Shown here one piece after another: positions 1 to 11,180 of a stretch of DNA of 64,000 nt. The notes under the pieces were generated by a model that had not been told where the DNA came from, did no database searches, and was given only the letters and a program-made list of their open reading frames with translations. The translations under genes were made by a program, and so were the position numbers. The stretch's first letter is position 1. Every line of letters begins with the position of its first letter. The stretch spans positions 806,001 to 870,000 of the forward strand of contig NZ_JACFXU010000013.1 in NCBI RefSeq assembly GCF_014077625.1, given 5' to 3'. Source of the stretch: Sediminihaliea albiluteola (GTDB taxonomy: Bacteria; Pseudomonadota; Gammaproteobacteria; Pseudomonadales; Halieaceae).

Positions 1-2
1 AT

Positions 3-65
3 GCACTGGATGAGATCAGCAATGATATGGCGCTTGAAATTGATCTAGAAGAGCTCGAGAGCTGA
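3..65 (+). CDS. 3' end of an unidentified gene (partial)
   Basis: An open frame enters from the left edge of the window and ends at a TGA at 63-65. The last 20 codons encode an acidic tail rich in Asp, Glu and Leu, ending LEELES. No in-frame stop lies between the window edge and this TGA, which fits the C-terminus of a plus-strand gene whose body lies outside. The fragment is too short to assign to a family, and it could be a chance open frame. Confidence 0.4.
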   Translation, partial: ALDEISNDMALEIDLEELES

Positions 66-117
66 GGGATCACAACTAGCACAAGCCACAAGCCTAGCGC
101 TCAGATTTATCTTCACT

Positions 118-339
118 CTACTGACGGCGGCGCAGCAGCCAGCGCAGCAACTGCCAGACACTGACCACTAGGCCGGCAGCCACTATCACCATCACCACAG
201 CAATGGCAGAACCCAATGCCAGCTCCAGCATGGTCTCTAGGGGTATGCCAAATTGCTCCACCGCTGCCCAGACTAGGGCTGCTAAGGCAAGAACACCGAG
301 GATAATGGTGCGGCGGTAACGACGCTGAGCTTTAGACAT
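118..339 (-). CDS. small two-helix membrane protein, unknown function
   Basis: From the ATG at 339 this encodes 73 residues. A basic N-terminus (KAQRRYRR) precedes two hydrophobic segments at roughly residues 12-30 and 41-65, and the protein ends in an arginine-rich tail (LLRWLLRRRQ). This predicts a two-pass inner-membrane protein with both ends in the cytoplasm. The ATG lies 8 nt after the aroC stop. An in-frame TTG at 351 overlapping the aroC TGA is an alternative start. The gene is therefore probably translated from the aroC message. I do not recognise the family. Confidence 0.6.
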   Translation of the reverse strand: MSKAQRRYRRTIILGVLALAALVWAAVEQFGIPLETMLELALGSAIAVVMVIVAAGLVVSVWQLLRWLLRRRQ

Positions 340-347
340 AAATAACT

Positions 348-1460
348 TCAATCAGCCTTGGCTGGGGCTTGTGCCGGCAATACCGGCGTATCACAGATCA
401 CATCCATATTCTGTGCTCGATGGCGCAGCACATGATCCATCAACACCAGCGCCAGCATGGCCTCAGCGATCGGTGTGGCACGAATACCAACACAGGGATC
501 GTGACGGCCGTGAGTCGCCATTTCAATCGCGGCGCCAGAAGTGTCGATGGTAGCACCCGGCTGGCGAATACTCGAAGTCGGCTTCAGGGCGATACTCACA
601 GTAATATCTTGGCCACTCGAAATGCCACCGAGTACACCGCCGGCATTGTTGCCGACAAAGCCCTCGGGAGTCAGCAAATCGCGGTGCTCACTGCCCTGCT
701 GTTCAATAGAGGCAAAGCCGGCGCCGATCTCAACACCTTTCACCGCGTTAATGCCCATCATGGCGCTGGCAATATCAGCATCTAAGCGATCAAAAACCGG
801 CTCACCCAGTCCGGGCATCACTCCGCTGGCCACCACATTAATACGGGCACCAATTGAGTCGCCGCGTTTATTCAGGGCCGCCATATACTGCTCCATCTCT
901 GGCACTTTGGCCGGGTCAGGGCAGAAAAACGGATTGTTTTCCACCACAGACCAATCGAGCGTCTCGGCCCGTATTGGACCCAACTGACTGAGATAGCCCC
1001 GCACTTCGATACCGTAGCGCTGCTGCAAATATTTTTTGGCGATAGCCCCTGCAGCTACCCGCATCGCGGTCTCTCGGGCTGAGGAACGACCGCCACCGCG
1101 GTAATCGCGAAAGCCATACTTCTGGTTGTACGTGTAATCGGCATGGGCCGGACGGAAAGTATTCTGGATATTGCCGTAGTCTTTGGAGCGCTGATCGGTG
1201 TTCTCAATCAGCAGGCCAATAGGCGTGCCAGTGGTTTTCCCGTCAAAAACACCCGATAAAATACGCACCTCATCGGCCTCCCGGCGCTGGGTGGTATAGC
1301 GTGAAGTACCGGGCTTGCGCCGATCTAAATCACGCTGCAAATCAGCCGCATCCAACTCCATTCCGGGTGGACAGCCATCGATGATGCAACCGAGTGCGGG
1401 GCCGTGACTTTCGCCAAAGCTGGTTACTGTAAAGAGTTTGCCAAATGTATTGCCGGCCAT
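348..1460 (-). CDS. aroC: chorismate synthase
   Basis: Chorismate synthase converts 5-enolpyruvylshikimate 3-phosphate to chorismate, the last shared step of aromatic amino acid, folate and quinone synthesis. The enzyme is cytoplasmic and needs reduced FMN. The 370-residue product is the usual bacterial length and starts [10 protein letters not shown]. It carries the family signatures GESHGPALG near residue 17, [19 protein letters not shown] near 47 and the [10 protein letters not shown] block near 122. Its ATG at 1460 faces folE across a 134-bp divergent region. The small membrane protein gene follows 8 nt after the stop. Nothing is missing from the conserved core. Confidence 0.98.
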   Translation of the reverse strand: MAGNTFGKLFTVTSFGESHGPALGCIIDGCPPGMELDAADLQRDLDRRKPGTSRYTTQRREADEVRILSGVFDGKTTGTPIGLLIENTDQRSKDYGNIQNTFRPAHADYTYNQKYGFRDYRGGGRSSARETAMRVAAGAIAKKYLQQRYGIEVRGYLSQLGPIRAETLDWSVVENNPFFCPDPAKVPEMEQYMAALNKRGDSIGARINVVASGVMPGLGEPVFDRLDADIASAMMGINAVKGVEIGAGFASIEQQGSEHRDLLTPEGFVGNNAGGVLGGISSGQDITVSIALKPTSSIRQPGATIDTSGAAIEMATHGRHDPCVGIRATPIAEAMLALVLMDHVLRHRAQNMDVICDTPVLPAQAPAKAD

Positions 1461-1594
1461 GTCAAAAAACTATCTCGCGCTAAAACGATGCATTATATGC
1501 TGATTCTGGCAGGCTTGCGCGTTTGCCTTGCTAATAAGGGGTTTGCTACTATCGCCGTCCCTCATTTATTTGCAGAATCTAAGGAAATCCTACA

Positions 1595-2143
1595 GTGGAA
1601 GAAAACTGGGCAAGTATTATTGAAGCTGTGGGTGAAGATTTGACTCGCCCTGGGCTTGTCGACACACCCAAGCGGGCAGCAAAAGCCTTCAAATTTTTAA
1701 CGCGCGGCTACGAGCAATCAGTGGAGGAAGTGGTCAATAATGCCCTCTTCCCCTCCGACTCCAGTGAAATGGTACTGGTGCAGGACATTGAGCTCTACTC
1801 GCTTTGCGAGCATCACCTACTGCCATTCATTGGCAAGTGCCATGTGGCCTATATCCCCACAGGCAAGGTACTGGGCCTATCTAAGGTGGCACGTATTGTC
1901 GATGTCTTTGCCAGAAGGCTACAGATTCAGGAGGCCTTGACTACCCAAATCGCCACCACCGTTATGGATGTCACCGGTGCCGAAGGCGTGGGTGTGATCA
2001 TTGAAGCACAGCATATGTGCATGATGATGCGCGGCGTGGAGAAACAAAACTCCATCATGAAAACCTCCGCTATGCTGGGCTCTTTCCGCAATTCACAAAA
2101 AACCCGCGACGAGTTTTTGTCACTCCTCAAGTTGCGGCGCTAA
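1595..2143 (+). CDS. folE: GTP cyclohydrolase I
   Basis: FolE opens the GTP ring to give 7,8-dihydroneopterin triphosphate, the first step to tetrahydrofolate and queuosine-type products. The 182-residue protein has the zinc and catalytic motif LCEHHLLPF, with Cys71 and His74 as the expected ligands. The third ligand, Cys142, lies in [10 protein letters not shown]. The start is a GTG at 1595, chosen because AAGGA lies 9 nt upstream (1581-1585) and the protein then begins like its family. Its 3' end overlaps the convergent DUF4892-like gene by 24 bp, so the two transcripts are partly antisense. Confidence 0.97.
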   Translation: MEENWASIIEAVGEDLTRPGLVDTPKRAAKAFKFLTRGYEQSVEEVVNNALFPSDSSEMVLVQDIELYSLCEHHLLPFIGKCHVAYIPTGKVLGLSKVARIVDVFARRLQIQEALTTQIATTVMDVTGAEGVGVIIEAQHMCMMMRGVEKQNSIMKTSAMLGSFRNSQKTRDEFLSLLKLRR

Positions 2144-2710
2144 ACGCAATAACTCTACGTGCAGATACTGACGATCTGCACTGCGCGCTGAGGCATAAGC
2201 CAACAACCAATATCCCGGCTCAGTGTTTACGCGGTATACCGCGTAACGCTGAGCATCTGCTCTGCCGTAGAGCAATCGCTGGCGAAAGACTCGATTGGCC
2301 CACTGGGCTCCGTTGCCACAGGCCCGCGCTTCACAAATAAACAAACGCTCACTCTGTGGCAGCTGCTCAACCTGCTTTAACAGATTGTCGTATAGCTCAG
2401 ATGATGTAAAACCATCAATGATCTGCCAGGTGTAGCGCAGGACATCAGCATCGAGACGCTCGCTTCTCTTAAATTGCCAGTCGCCCATCTGCTTTTGCAT
2501 GGCCCCCAAGCCAACTTCGTAATCTAGCACTGTCTCGCTGGAATACTGCACTTGCTCGGCATGAGGAAAGCCATCGAGCTCTAAAATTATCTTGAGCAAA
2601 GGCCCAGCACTACTCTGCTCGCTGGCAGCTGCTTCGCTGCCACTGCTGCTAGCAGAGAGCAACAGCAGAAGACTGGCCATGAGGGCCCGTAAAGACAGGG
2701 GGTAATTCAA
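2120..2710 (-). CDS. exported DUF4892-like protein
   Basis: This is a 196-residue protein with a signal peptide: a basic n-region (SLRALM), a run of leucines, and small residues near 20-28. The mature part contains [21 protein letters not shown] followed by [15 protein letters not shown] in pieces that resemble the DUF4892 family of periplasmic proteins, whose role is not known. The conserved cysteine pair could form a disulfide. The start is a TTG at 2710 with GGAG 9 nt upstream, inside the end of the hydrolase gene. It is third in a minus-strand set with sixA and the hydrolase, with only 3 nt between it and the latter. Confidence 0.72.
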   Translation of the reverse strand: MNYPLSLRALMASLLLLLSASSSGSEAAASEQSSAGPLLKIILELDGFPHAEQVQYSSETVLDYEVGLGAMQKQMGDWQFKRSERLDADVLRYTWQIIDGFTSSELYDNLLKQVEQLPQSERLFICEARACGNGAQWANRVFRQRLLYGRADAQRYAVYRVNTEPGYWLLAYASARSADRQYLHVELLRLAPQLEE

Positions 2711-2713
2711 AAC

Positions 2714-3583
2714 TCAATGCTCCTTTAAAAACGCCAAAATGCTATCTACCCTAGCATCGATCACCGGCTCCATGTGGAAATGATGTCCGCCTTCCACATG
2801 CTCTAAGTGTAAGCGCTTGAGCTTGGCAGCGGCCAGATCAAGCATTGTATTCGCATGAGACTTCATCATGCCGGCCGTGGCCAGCATCAGCAGAACCGGC
2901 GCTTCGATGGCCGCCAACACGCTGTCAATTTCTTGCTGAGTCAGTTTAACAGCAGAGGCGCCGCGCAAGCGCGGATCATTGCGCCACATCCAGCCCTCAG
3001 TATCGCTGCCCTGCAAGCTGCGCTCTGCCAGCAGTCGCGCAGCGGGCTCTGCTAGTCCATGGCGGGTTCGAGCGGCTAAGGCGCTAGCATAGTCTGGGTA
3101 ACGCCTAGGCGGCCTGTTCATTGAGCTTTTACGCTCGAGCAAAAAGCGCCCCATCTGTTGGGCAAAATCGGCGGGCTCTATCGCTTCGGGTATCATGCCA
3201 TCGAGCAGTACAAGATGGCTAACGCGCTCCGGCAGTGCTGCAGCCAACAAGCTACTGATAATGGCACCACGAGAGTGACCCAGTAAGGCCACCTGCTCCC
3301 AGCCTAACGCATCCAAGAGCCCCTGCAGTTGCGGTAGATCGTCCCAAATCTGGTAGCTGGCATCGGCTGAGCGATCGCTACTCAAACCGTGGCCACTCAG
3401 GTCAATCGCCACCACATGACAGCCACGCAACTGCGCTGCTAAACGCGCAAAGCTGGCGGCATTGTCCAACCAGCCATGCAGTGCTAAGACCGCCTGTCCG
3501 CCGGGCTCCCCCCACTCTAAGCCATGTAAACTCAAACCGTCGATCTGCCAATGGCATGGACGGGCAGCGTCTAGAGTGCTCAT
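2714..3583 (-). CDS. alpha/beta hydrolase
   Basis: This is a 289-residue alpha/beta-hydrolase-fold enzyme. LALHGWLDN provides the oxyanion-hole HG motif near residue 35. GHSRG near residue 102 is the nucleophile elbow with the catalytic serine. A late GGHHFHME supplies the catalytic histidine. No signal peptide is visible, so it should be cytoplasmic. The fold covers esterases, lipases, epoxide hydrolases and haloalkane dehalogenases, and the substrate cannot be read from sequence. Its ATG overlaps the sixA stop by 4 bp (ATGA), so the two are translationally coupled. Confidence 0.9.
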   Translation of the reverse strand: MSTLDAARPCHWQIDGLSLHGLEWGEPGGQAVLALHGWLDNAASFARLAAQLRGCHVVAIDLSGHGLSSDRSADASYQIWDDLPQLQGLLDALGWEQVALLGHSRGAIISSLLAAALPERVSHLVLLDGMIPEAIEPADFAQQMGRFLLERKSSMNRPPRRYPDYASALAARTRHGLAEPAARLLAERSLQGSDTEGWMWRNDPRLRGASAVKLTQQEIDSVLAAIEAPVLLMLATAGMMKSHANTMLDLAAAKLKRLHLEHVEGGHHFHMEPVIDARVDSILAFLKEH

Positions 3584-4083
3584 CGCTGCGACTCATAGTG
3601 TGGCGGAAAGGCCCACCATAAAAGTTCGCCGCAGTATAAGGCGGGAGCAGTTAGCTGCAGCGACACCAAACCGCCGGGGGGCAGAGGCGGCACTTCAGCG
3701 ACAGTGCCTAAGAGGGCGTCTGCCAGCAGCGACACCAATGGCTGGTGAGACACCAGCACAAGGTGCGCAGCGCGCTGCTGCGACTCCCAGGCCTGCTGCA
3801 GAGCCGTTTCAGCCTCATGCACTGTGGCATCTGATAGTAAAGCCTCAGAGGAACTGCTAGAGGCTAATTCAAAGCTCTCCGCGATCAGCTCAGCAGTCTG
3901 CGCCGTGCGCTGCCAGGGGCTATAAAGTAGCTGATCTGGAAGGGGCCGCTGTCGCTCTTGGCAAATATTTCGCAGGCGCTCAGCGCCTATGCCAATATCC
4001 ACTTGTCCGCGACGGGTCAATGTACGCAAGTGATCTCGCTTGGCAGGCCCAGCCTCACCGTGACGCCAAATAGTAATAAGCAT
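3580..4083 (-). CDS. sixA: phosphohistidine phosphatase SixA
   Basis: SixA belongs to the histidine phosphatase (phosphoglycerate-mutase-like) branch and removes phosphate from histidine. In E. coli it acts on the nitrogen-PTS carrier NPr. The protein starts MLITIWRHGEAG, with catalytic RHG at residues 7-9. A second histidine lies in LVLVSHQPLVS. I chose the ATG at 4083 because the RHG then sits at the usual distance from the N-terminus. A TTG at 4092 is an alternative. At 167 residues it is close to family length. It heads a three-gene minus-strand set. PtsP, the first enzyme of the same phosphorelay, is encoded near 60 kb. Confidence 0.88.
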   Translation of the reverse strand: MLITIWRHGEAGPAKRDHLRTLTRRGQVDIGIGAERLRNICQERQRPLPDQLLYSPWQRTAQTAELIAESFELASSSSSEALLSDATVHEAETALQQAWESQQRAAHLVLVSHQPLVSLLADALLGTVAEVPPLPPGGLVSLQLTAPALYCGELLWWAFPPHYESQR

Positions 4084-4131
4084 GCTGTGCAATCATCTTC
4101 AGGTCGACAAAGTACTACTAGCATAACGAAA

Positions 4132-4156
4132 AACAGCGGGCTTTGGGCCCGCTGTT
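4132..4156 (-). terminator. intrinsic terminator of htpG
   Basis: A perfect 10-bp inverted repeat (AACAGCGGGC / GCCCGCTGTT) with a 5-nt loop lies 30 nt past the htpG stop. On the minus strand the stem is followed by a short T-rich run (TTTCGTT). The strong GC stem with a weak U-tract fits termination of htpG before the sixA set. Confidence 0.65.
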
Positions 4157-4185
4157 AGTTCTAAGATTAGCTGCTAGAGCGGCAA

Positions 4186-6099
4186 TTAACTCTTGCTCAT
4201 CTCCAACAAAATCTTGTTGAGGCGCGAGACATAACTCGCTGGGTCATTTAGCTGGCCACCTTCGGCCAGGGTCGCCTGATCAAAGATTATGCTGCCTAAG
4301 TCGGCAAAGCGATCTTCATCGGCTTCCTTGTCCAGCATTTGCAGCAGTGGGTGATTGGGGTTCACTTCCAGAATAGGCTTAGTTTCCGGCACTGGCTGTC
4401 CCGCTGCCTCCATGATGCGGCGCATCTGGGCACCCAAATCGTGCTCACCAACCACCAGACAAGCGGCAGAATCGGTCAGACGTGCTGTAGCGCGAACTTC
4501 CTCCACCTGGCCTTCCAAGACTTTAGCTAGACGCTCTACCAAACCTTCACTTTCTTTCTGCAGCTTCTCTTGCTCGGCCTTTTCTTCTTCCGAGTCAGCG
4601 GCCAGATCAAGGGCGCCACGGGCCACATCCTGTAAGGCTTTGCCATCGAACTCTTGCAAGTGATTCATCAACCAGTCATCGACGCGGTCAGACAGCAGCA
4701 AGACCTCGATGCCCTTCTTGCGGAACACTTCCAGGTGCGGGCTGCTCTTAGCGGTATTGAAGTTCTCGGCCACCACGTAATAGATTTTCTCCTGGCCCTC
4801 TTTCATACGCGAGACATAGTCTTCTAGAGACTGGTCTTGTTCAGGCGCATCGGTATGGGTAGTGCTAAAGCGCAGCAGTTTGGCAATCTTTTCTTTGTTG
4901 GCGAAGTCTTCAGCCGGGCCTTCCTTCATGACCTGACCAAACTCTTTCCAGAACAAGGCGTAATCATCGCCCTCTTTCTTGGCCAGCTTAGATAGCATAT
5001 CCAGCACTCGCTTGGTTAGTGCATTACGCATCGACTCAACCGCACCTTCCTGCTGCAGAATTTCCCGTGAAACGTTCAACGGCAGGTCATTTGAGTCGAC
5101 CACACCTTTGACAAAACGCAGGTACATCGGCAAGAACTGCTCAGCTTCATCCATGATAAATGTGCGCTGCACATAGAGCTTCAAGCCGCGGGTCATATCG
5201 CGGTGCCACATATCAAATGGCGCCCGCTTAGGAAGATACAGTAAGCTGGTGTACTCCAACTTGCCCTCAACTTTGTTGTGGCTCCAGGTGAGCGGCTCTT
5301 CAAAGTCGTGGGACACGTGACTGTAGAAGGACTTGTACTCCTCGTCACTGATCTCAGTGCGCGGACGCGTCCACAGCGCAGTGGCTTCGTTAACTGCCTC
5401 GTACTCTGCCACAGGCGCTTCTGCTTCCTCGCCCTCAGCTTGGGGTGGCTGGGGCTTGAGCATCATCACCGGCACAGAAATGTGATCGGAGTATTTCTTG
5501 ATCACACTGCGCACGCGGAAATCATCAGCGAACTCTTTGGCCTCTTCTTTCAGGAACAAGGTAATGCTGGTACCGCGGCTGGCTTTTTCACGGCCTTCAA
5601 TGGAGAACTCAGACTCACCACGAGACTCCCATACCACGCCACTAGCGGCGTCCTGACCGGCTTTGCGGCTGTGTACTTCAACCCGCTCAGCTACGATAAA
5701 TGCGGAATAAAAACCGACACCAAACTGGCCGATCAGCTGAGAGTCTTTCTTCTGATCACCGGTCAGGTTCTCTAGAAAAGCAGCAGTGCCAGACTTGGCG
5801 ATGGTCCCGAGGTTTTCAATGACCTCATCCCGTGTCATACCAATACCGTTATCACTGATAGTGATGGTGTTGGCTTCTTTATCGACATCCACTTGTACCT
5901 GGAAGTCACCCTGCCCCTCGAGCAAGGACTCATCAGACAGTGCGGCGAAACGCAGCTTATCGATGGCATCGGAGGCGTTGGAAATAAGTTCGCGCAGGAA
6001 AATCTCGCGGTTGCTATACAGCGAGTGGATCATCAAGTGGAGGAGTTGTTTGGCTTCGGTCTGAAAACCTAGTGTTTCTTTTTTAACTTCAGCAGTCAT
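4186..6099 (-). CDS. htpG: chaperone HtpG (bacterial Hsp90)
   Basis: HtpG is the cytoplasmic ATP-dependent Hsp90 chaperone. The 637-residue protein has the GHKL ATPase motifs in order: ELISNASDA near residue 38, DNGIGM near 85, [11 protein letters not shown] near 124, and RGTSITLFL near 175. The middle and C-terminal dimerisation domains follow at normal length. The ATG at 6099 has GAGG 8-9 nt upstream. A sigma-32-like heat-shock promoter lies 52-77 nt ahead of the start, and a hairpin terminator follows the stop, so it appears to be a single-gene heat-shock unit. Confidence 0.98.
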   Translation of the reverse strand: MTAEVKKETLGFQTEAKQLLHLMIHSLYSNREIFLRELISNASDAIDKLRFAALSDESLLEGQGDFQVQVDVDKEANTITISDNGIGMTRDEVIENLGTIAKSGTAAFLENLTGDQKKDSQLIGQFGVGFYSAFIVAERVEVHSRKAGQDAASGVVWESRGESEFSIEGREKASRGTSITLFLKEEAKEFADDFRVRSVIKKYSDHISVPVMMLKPQPPQAEGEEAEAPVAEYEAVNEATALWTRPRTEISDEEYKSFYSHVSHDFEEPLTWSHNKVEGKLEYTSLLYLPKRAPFDMWHRDMTRGLKLYVQRTFIMDEAEQFLPMYLRFVKGVVDSNDLPLNVSREILQQEGAVESMRNALTKRVLDMLSKLAKKEGDDYALFWKEFGQVMKEGPAEDFANKEKIAKLLRFSTTHTDAPEQDQSLEDYVSRMKEGQEKIYYVVAENFNTAKSSPHLEVFRKKGIEVLLLSDRVDDWLMNHLQEFDGKALQDVARGALDLAADSEEEKAEQEKLQKESEGLVERLAKVLEGQVEEVRATARLTDSAACLVVGEHDLGAQMRRIMEAAGQPVPETKPILEVNPNHPLLQMLDKEADEDRFADLGSIIFDQATLAEGGQLNDPASYVSRLNKILLEMSKS

Positions 6100-6150
6100 G
6101 TTGCCCTCGTTTGCATAAGCCGAATGATTTCAGTGTGCTATGCCACAGGT

Positions 6151-6176
6151 ATGGGGGCGCGAGGATAAAATTCAAG
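6151..6176 (-). promoter_or_regulatory. sigma-32 (RpoH) heat-shock promoter of htpG
   Basis: On the minus strand CTTGAA (6176-6171) is followed after 14 nt by CCCCAT (6156-6151). This matches the RpoH consensus CTTGAAA and CCCCATnT at normal spacing. It lies about 50 nt upstream of the htpG ATG, where a promoter with a short leader is expected. HtpG is a classical RpoH target, which supports the reading. Confidence 0.8.
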
Positions 6177-6204
6177 TACTAAAAAACATTTGCTACAGAT
6201 ACAA

Positions 6205-6237
6205 CAAGGCCCGCTAGGCAGAGCCGAGCGGGCCTTG
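6205..6237 (-). terminator. terminator-like hairpin after sucD
   Basis: An 11-bp perfect inverted repeat (CAAGGCCCGCT / AGCGGGCCTTG) with an 11-nt loop lies about 30 nt past the sucD stop. The minus-strand flank (TTGTATCTG) has few consecutive Ts, so the U-tract is weak. It probably ends the suc transcript and sits just upstream of the htpG promoter region. Confidence 0.55.
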
Positions 6238-6265
6238 AAGTGTCGCGGCTAAAGGCCGCTAGGCA

Positions 6266-7141
6266 TTACTTCCAGCCGGTAACTTCAGCCAGACCTGAGC
6301 CGATTTCTGCCAAGCTGCGCACAGTTTTAACACCGGCGTCTTCCAGAGCAGCAAACTTCTCGTCAGCAGTACCTTTACCGCCAGAGATGATGGCACCCGC
6401 GTGACCCATACGCTTGCCTTTTGGTGCGGTAACACCGGCAATGTATGACACTACAGGCTTAGTCACATTGGCTTTGATGTAAGCCGCTGCTTCTTCTTCA
6501 GCTGTACCACCGATTTCACCAATCATAACGATCGCTTCAGTTGCGGGGTCCTTCTCGAACATCTCCAGGATGTCGATGAAGCTGGAGCCAGGAATCGGGT
6601 CACCGCCGATACCGACACAAGTCGACTGACCGAAGCCAGCGTCAGTGGTCTGCTTAACCGCTTCATAGGTCAAGGTACCTGAACGTGACACGATGCCCAC
6701 TTTGCCGGGCAGGTGAATGTGACCAGGCATAATACCGATCTTGCACTCGCCTGGGGTGATAACACCTGGGCAGTTAGGGCCAATCAGACGCACACCGAGC
6801 TCGTCGCACTTCACTTTTGCATCCAGCATATCCAGAGTTGGAATACCTTCAGTGATACATACGATCAGCTTGATGCCTGCGTTGGCTGCTTCAAGGATAG
6901 AGTCTTTACAGAAAGGCGCCGGTACATAGATTACAGAGGCTTCTGCACCAGTCGCTTCAACAGCTTCGGCAACCGTGTTGAACACGGGCAGACCCAAGTG
7001 CTCCTGGCCGCCTTTACCGGGTGTTACACCACCAACCATTTTAGTGCCGTATTCAATGGCCTGCTCGGAGTGGAAAGTACCCTGTGAGCCAGTGAAACCC
7101 TGACAGATAACTTTGGTGTTTTTGTCGATCAAAATACTCAT
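6266..7141 (-). CDS. sucD: succinyl-CoA synthetase alpha subunit
   Basis: The alpha subunit binds CoA and carries the phosphohistidine of succinyl-CoA synthetase, which makes ATP or GTP from succinyl-CoA. The 291-residue protein has the N-terminal CoA-binding Rossmann region ([10 protein letters not shown]) and [12 protein letters not shown] in the middle. [17 protein letters not shown] near the C-terminus includes the phosphorylated histidine. Its ATG overlaps the sucC stop by one base (TAATG), the tight coupling expected for subunits of one complex. Confidence 0.98.
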   Translation of the reverse strand: MSILIDKNTKVICQGFTGSQGTFHSEQAIEYGTKMVGGVTPGKGGQEHLGLPVFNTVAEAVEATGAEASVIYVPAPFCKDSILEAANAGIKLIVCITEGIPTLDMLDAKVKCDELGVRLIGPNCPGVITPGECKIGIMPGHIHLPGKVGIVSRSGTLTYEAVKQTTDAGFGQSTCVGIGGDPIPGSSFIDILEMFEKDPATEAIVMIGEIGGTAEEEAAAYIKANVTKPVVSYIAGVTAPKGKRMGHAGAIISGGKGTADEKFAALEDAGVKTVRSLAEIGSGLAEVTGWK

Positions 7142-8310
7142 TATGCTGCACCTCCCGCTGCTTTAACTGCCTGCTGAGCAGCGTCTGTAAGGCTGGTGGC
7201 AGCTATGATGTTCAGTCCGCTGTCAGCCAATACTTTCTGGCCCAGCTCTGCGTTGTTACCTTCTAGACGTACCACGACAGGTACTTCTACGCCGATTTCC
7301 TGAACCGCACCGATCACGCCTTCAGCGATCAGGTCACAGCGTACGATACCGCCGAAGATGTTGATCAGTACTGCTTTCACGTTGTCGTCAGACAGAATGA
7401 TCTTGAAGGCTTCGGAGACACGCTCTTTGGTAGCACCGCCACCAACGTCGAGGAAGTTAGCTGGGAAACCACCGTGCAGAGCAACGATGTCCATGGTGCC
7501 CATGGCCAGGCCCGCACCGTTAACCATGCAGCCGATGCTGCCATCGAGTGCTACGTAGTTCAGTTCCCATTCTGCCGCGTGAGCTTCACGGGCATCTTCC
7601 TGGCTAGCGTCGCGCATTGCAGCCAGCTCTTTCTGACGGTACATCGCGTTGCTATCGACACTCAGCTTAGCGTCGAGGCAGTGCAAGTCACCTTTGTCAG
7701 TGATAACCAAGGGGTTGATCTCGATCAGGTCGAGGTCTTTTTCCTTGAACATCTGGGCCAGGCCCAAGAAGATTTTAACGAACTGCTTAATCTGGTCGCC
7801 CTTCAGGCCCAGTTTGAAAGCCAACTCACGGCCCTGGTAAGGCTGTGCACCGACCAGTGGGTCGATAGTGGCACGCAGAATTTTCTCTGGGGTCTCTTCT
7901 GCGACTTTTTCAATTTCCACGCCGCCTTCAGTAGAGGCCATGAAAACAATGCGACGTGTGCCGCGATCGATAACCGCACCAAGATACAACTCATCGGCGA
8001 TATCGGTGCAAGTCTCAACCAAAATCTTGCTGACCGGCTGACCGTTTTCGTCGGTCTGGTAGGTCACCAGATTTTTGCCCAGCCAGTGGCTGGCAAATTC
8101 GCGAATTTCTTCTGTGGTTTTAACCAGCTTCACACCGCCAGCTTTACCGCGACCACCGGCATGCACCTGGGCTTTAACAACCCACATGTCACCGCCGATT
8201 TCTTCGGCTGCTTTGACGGCGGCTTCTGGGGTATCTACCGCGTGTCCTTTGGACACCGGCAGTCCATACTCGGCAAACAGCTGTTTGCCCTGATACTCAT
8301 GAAGGTTCAT
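7141..8310 (-). CDS. sucC: succinyl-CoA synthetase beta subunit
   Basis: The beta subunit holds the ATP-grasp nucleotide site and the succinate site. The 389-residue protein starts [12 protein letters not shown], with the ATP-grasp region [18 protein letters not shown] near residue 45. The C-terminal ligase domain includes [10 protein letters not shown]. It lies 124 bp downstream of lpdA and is directly fused in reading order to sucD. The gap upstream is the largest in the suc run. I saw no clear terminator there, so co-transcription with sucAB-lpdA is likely. Confidence 0.98.
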   Translation of the reverse strand: MNLHEYQGKQLFAEYGLPVSKGHAVDTPEAAVKAAEEIGGDMWVVKAQVHAGGRGKAGGVKLVKTTEEIREFASHWLGKNLVTYQTDENGQPVSKILVETCTDIADELYLGAVIDRGTRRIVFMASTEGGVEIEKVAEETPEKILRATIDPLVGAQPYQGRELAFKLGLKGDQIKQFVKIFLGLAQMFKEKDLDLIEINPLVITDKGDLHCLDAKLSVDSNAMYRQKELAAMRDASQEDAREAHAAEWELNYVALDGSIGCMVNGAGLAMGTMDIVALHGGFPANFLDVGGGATKERVSEAFKIILSDDNVKAVLINIFGGIVRCDLIAEGVIGAVQEIGVEVPVVVRLEGNNAELGQKVLADSGLNIIAATSLTDAAQQAVKAAGGAA

Positions 8311-8434
8311 GCTCTATCCCGTTCTCGTCTTTCGTTTACTGGATCACGGTGCGAAAACGTTTTGTTGTTTTCATCACCTGCTCACTGTCCCGCGCCAAAA
8401 TTAGGTCGTTATCGTTACGCGCCGGGGACGGATT

Positions 8435-9886
<1,452 letters not shown>

Positions 9887-9929
9887 TTATCAGTGTGTGC
9901 TAATCGAGAAACTGCTTACTATTTACTGC

Positions 9930-11156
9930 TTAGAGTTGCAATAAAATGCGCGCAGGATCTTCAATCAGATCTTTTACCGCCACCAGGAATTGCACCGCCG
10001 TTTTACCATCAATCAGACGGTGATCGTAAGACAGTGCCAAATACATCATTGGCTGAATCACGACCTTACCGTCTACTGCCACGGGCCGCTCTTGAATCTT
10101 ATGCATGCCCAAAATACCTGTCTGGGGCGGATTCAAGATCGGTGTTGACAGCAGTGAACCGAATACACCACCGTTGGTAACAGTAAAGGTACCACCGGTC
10201 ATATCATCAATCGTTAACTTGTTGTCTCTGGCGCGCAGCCCGAGATCCTTAACCGCTGCTTCAATATCAGCCAAACTCATAAAGTCAGCATCGCGCAATA
10301 CAGGTACTACCAAACCACCGGGTGTAGAAACAGCCACACCAACATCTTGGTAGCCGTGATAGACCACGTCGTTGCCATCGATAGAGGCGTTGACTTCGGG
10401 GAAGCGCTTGAGTGCTTCACAGCAGGCTTTAACGAAGAAGCCCATGAAGCCCAAACGAGTGCCGTTGTGAGTTTTTTCAAACTGATCTTTATACTTGCTG
10501 CGCAGCTCCATGACCGGCGCCATGTTCACCTCATTAAAGGTGGTCAGCATGGCGGTCTCTTGGCTGGCATGTAGCAAGCGCTCAGCAATACGGGCGCGCA
10601 TACGGGTCATCGGCACACGTTTCTCAACGCGCTCGCCAGTGACCTGTGCCGGCTCTTTGGCAGCAGCTGGCTCTGGCTTAGCAGCAGCTTTGGCTGCGGC
10701 CGCTTTGGGCGCTGATTTAATGTGCTTCAACACGTCTTCTTTAGTGACTCGTCCGCCTTTACCGGTACCGACAATCTGCCGCGGATCGAGTTTGTGCTCT
10801 TCGACTAACTGACGAGCCGCGGGGCCCAACAGGGCTTCGGTATCAGCGTCAGCTGTGTCACTCTCGGCCGCCGCCGCTGCAGCAGCTGGTTCTTCTGTCG
10901 CAGGCGCAGTGCCGACAGCACCGGGCTCGAGCTCAGCCAACAACTGTTCACTGAGGATAGTCTCACCTTCGCCCACTAAAATTTTAGTCAGCACACCGTC
11001 GGCCGGTGCCACAACCTCCATCACGACTTTGTCGGTTTCAATCTCTACCAACAGTTCATCGCGGGCTACAGACTCGCCTTCTTTCTTGTGCCATGCGGCG
11101 ATTTCACCGTCCGCAACGGACTCCGGGAACGAGGGTGCCTTGATATCTTGTGCCAT
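9930..11156 (-). CDS. sucB: dihydrolipoyllysine succinyltransferase (E2o)
   Basis: E2o is the core of the 2-oxoglutarate dehydrogenase complex and passes succinyl groups from lipoyl-lysine to CoA. The 408-residue protein contains one lipoyl domain with the lysine in [11 protein letters not shown] near residue 43, then an Ala/Glu/Pro-rich linker. A peripheral-subunit-binding domain follows ([12 protein letters not shown] to [10 protein letters not shown]). The catalytic domain ends with the conserved [13 protein letters not shown]. It follows sucA after 24 nt and precedes lpdA by 55 nt. Confidence 0.98.
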   Translation of the reverse strand: MAQDIKAPSFPESVADGEIAAWHKKEGESVARDELLVEIETDKVVMEVVAPADGVLTKILVGEGETILSEQLLAELEPGAVGTAPATEEPAAAAAAAESDTADADTEALLGPAARQLVEEHKLDPRQIVGTGKGGRVTKEDVLKHIKSAPKAAAAKAAAKPEPAAAKEPAQVTGERVEKRVPMTRMRARIAERLLHASQETAMLTTFNEVNMAPVMELRSKYKDQFEKTHNGTRLGFMGFFVKACCEALKRFPEVNASIDGNDVVYHGYQDVGVAVSTPGGLVVPVLRDADFMSLADIEAAVKDLGLRARDNKLTIDDMTGGTFTVTNGGVFGSLLSTPILNPPQTGILGMHKIQERPVAVDGKVVIQPMMYLALSYDHRLIDGKTAVQFLVAVKDLIEDPARILLQL

Positions 11157-11180
11157 TTCGCTTCCTTGTTAGTACTTCTG

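Noticed and set aside
5278-5775. A 165-codon plus-strand frame opposite htpG.
   Set aside because: No family features; it mirrors the conserved htpG coding sequence.
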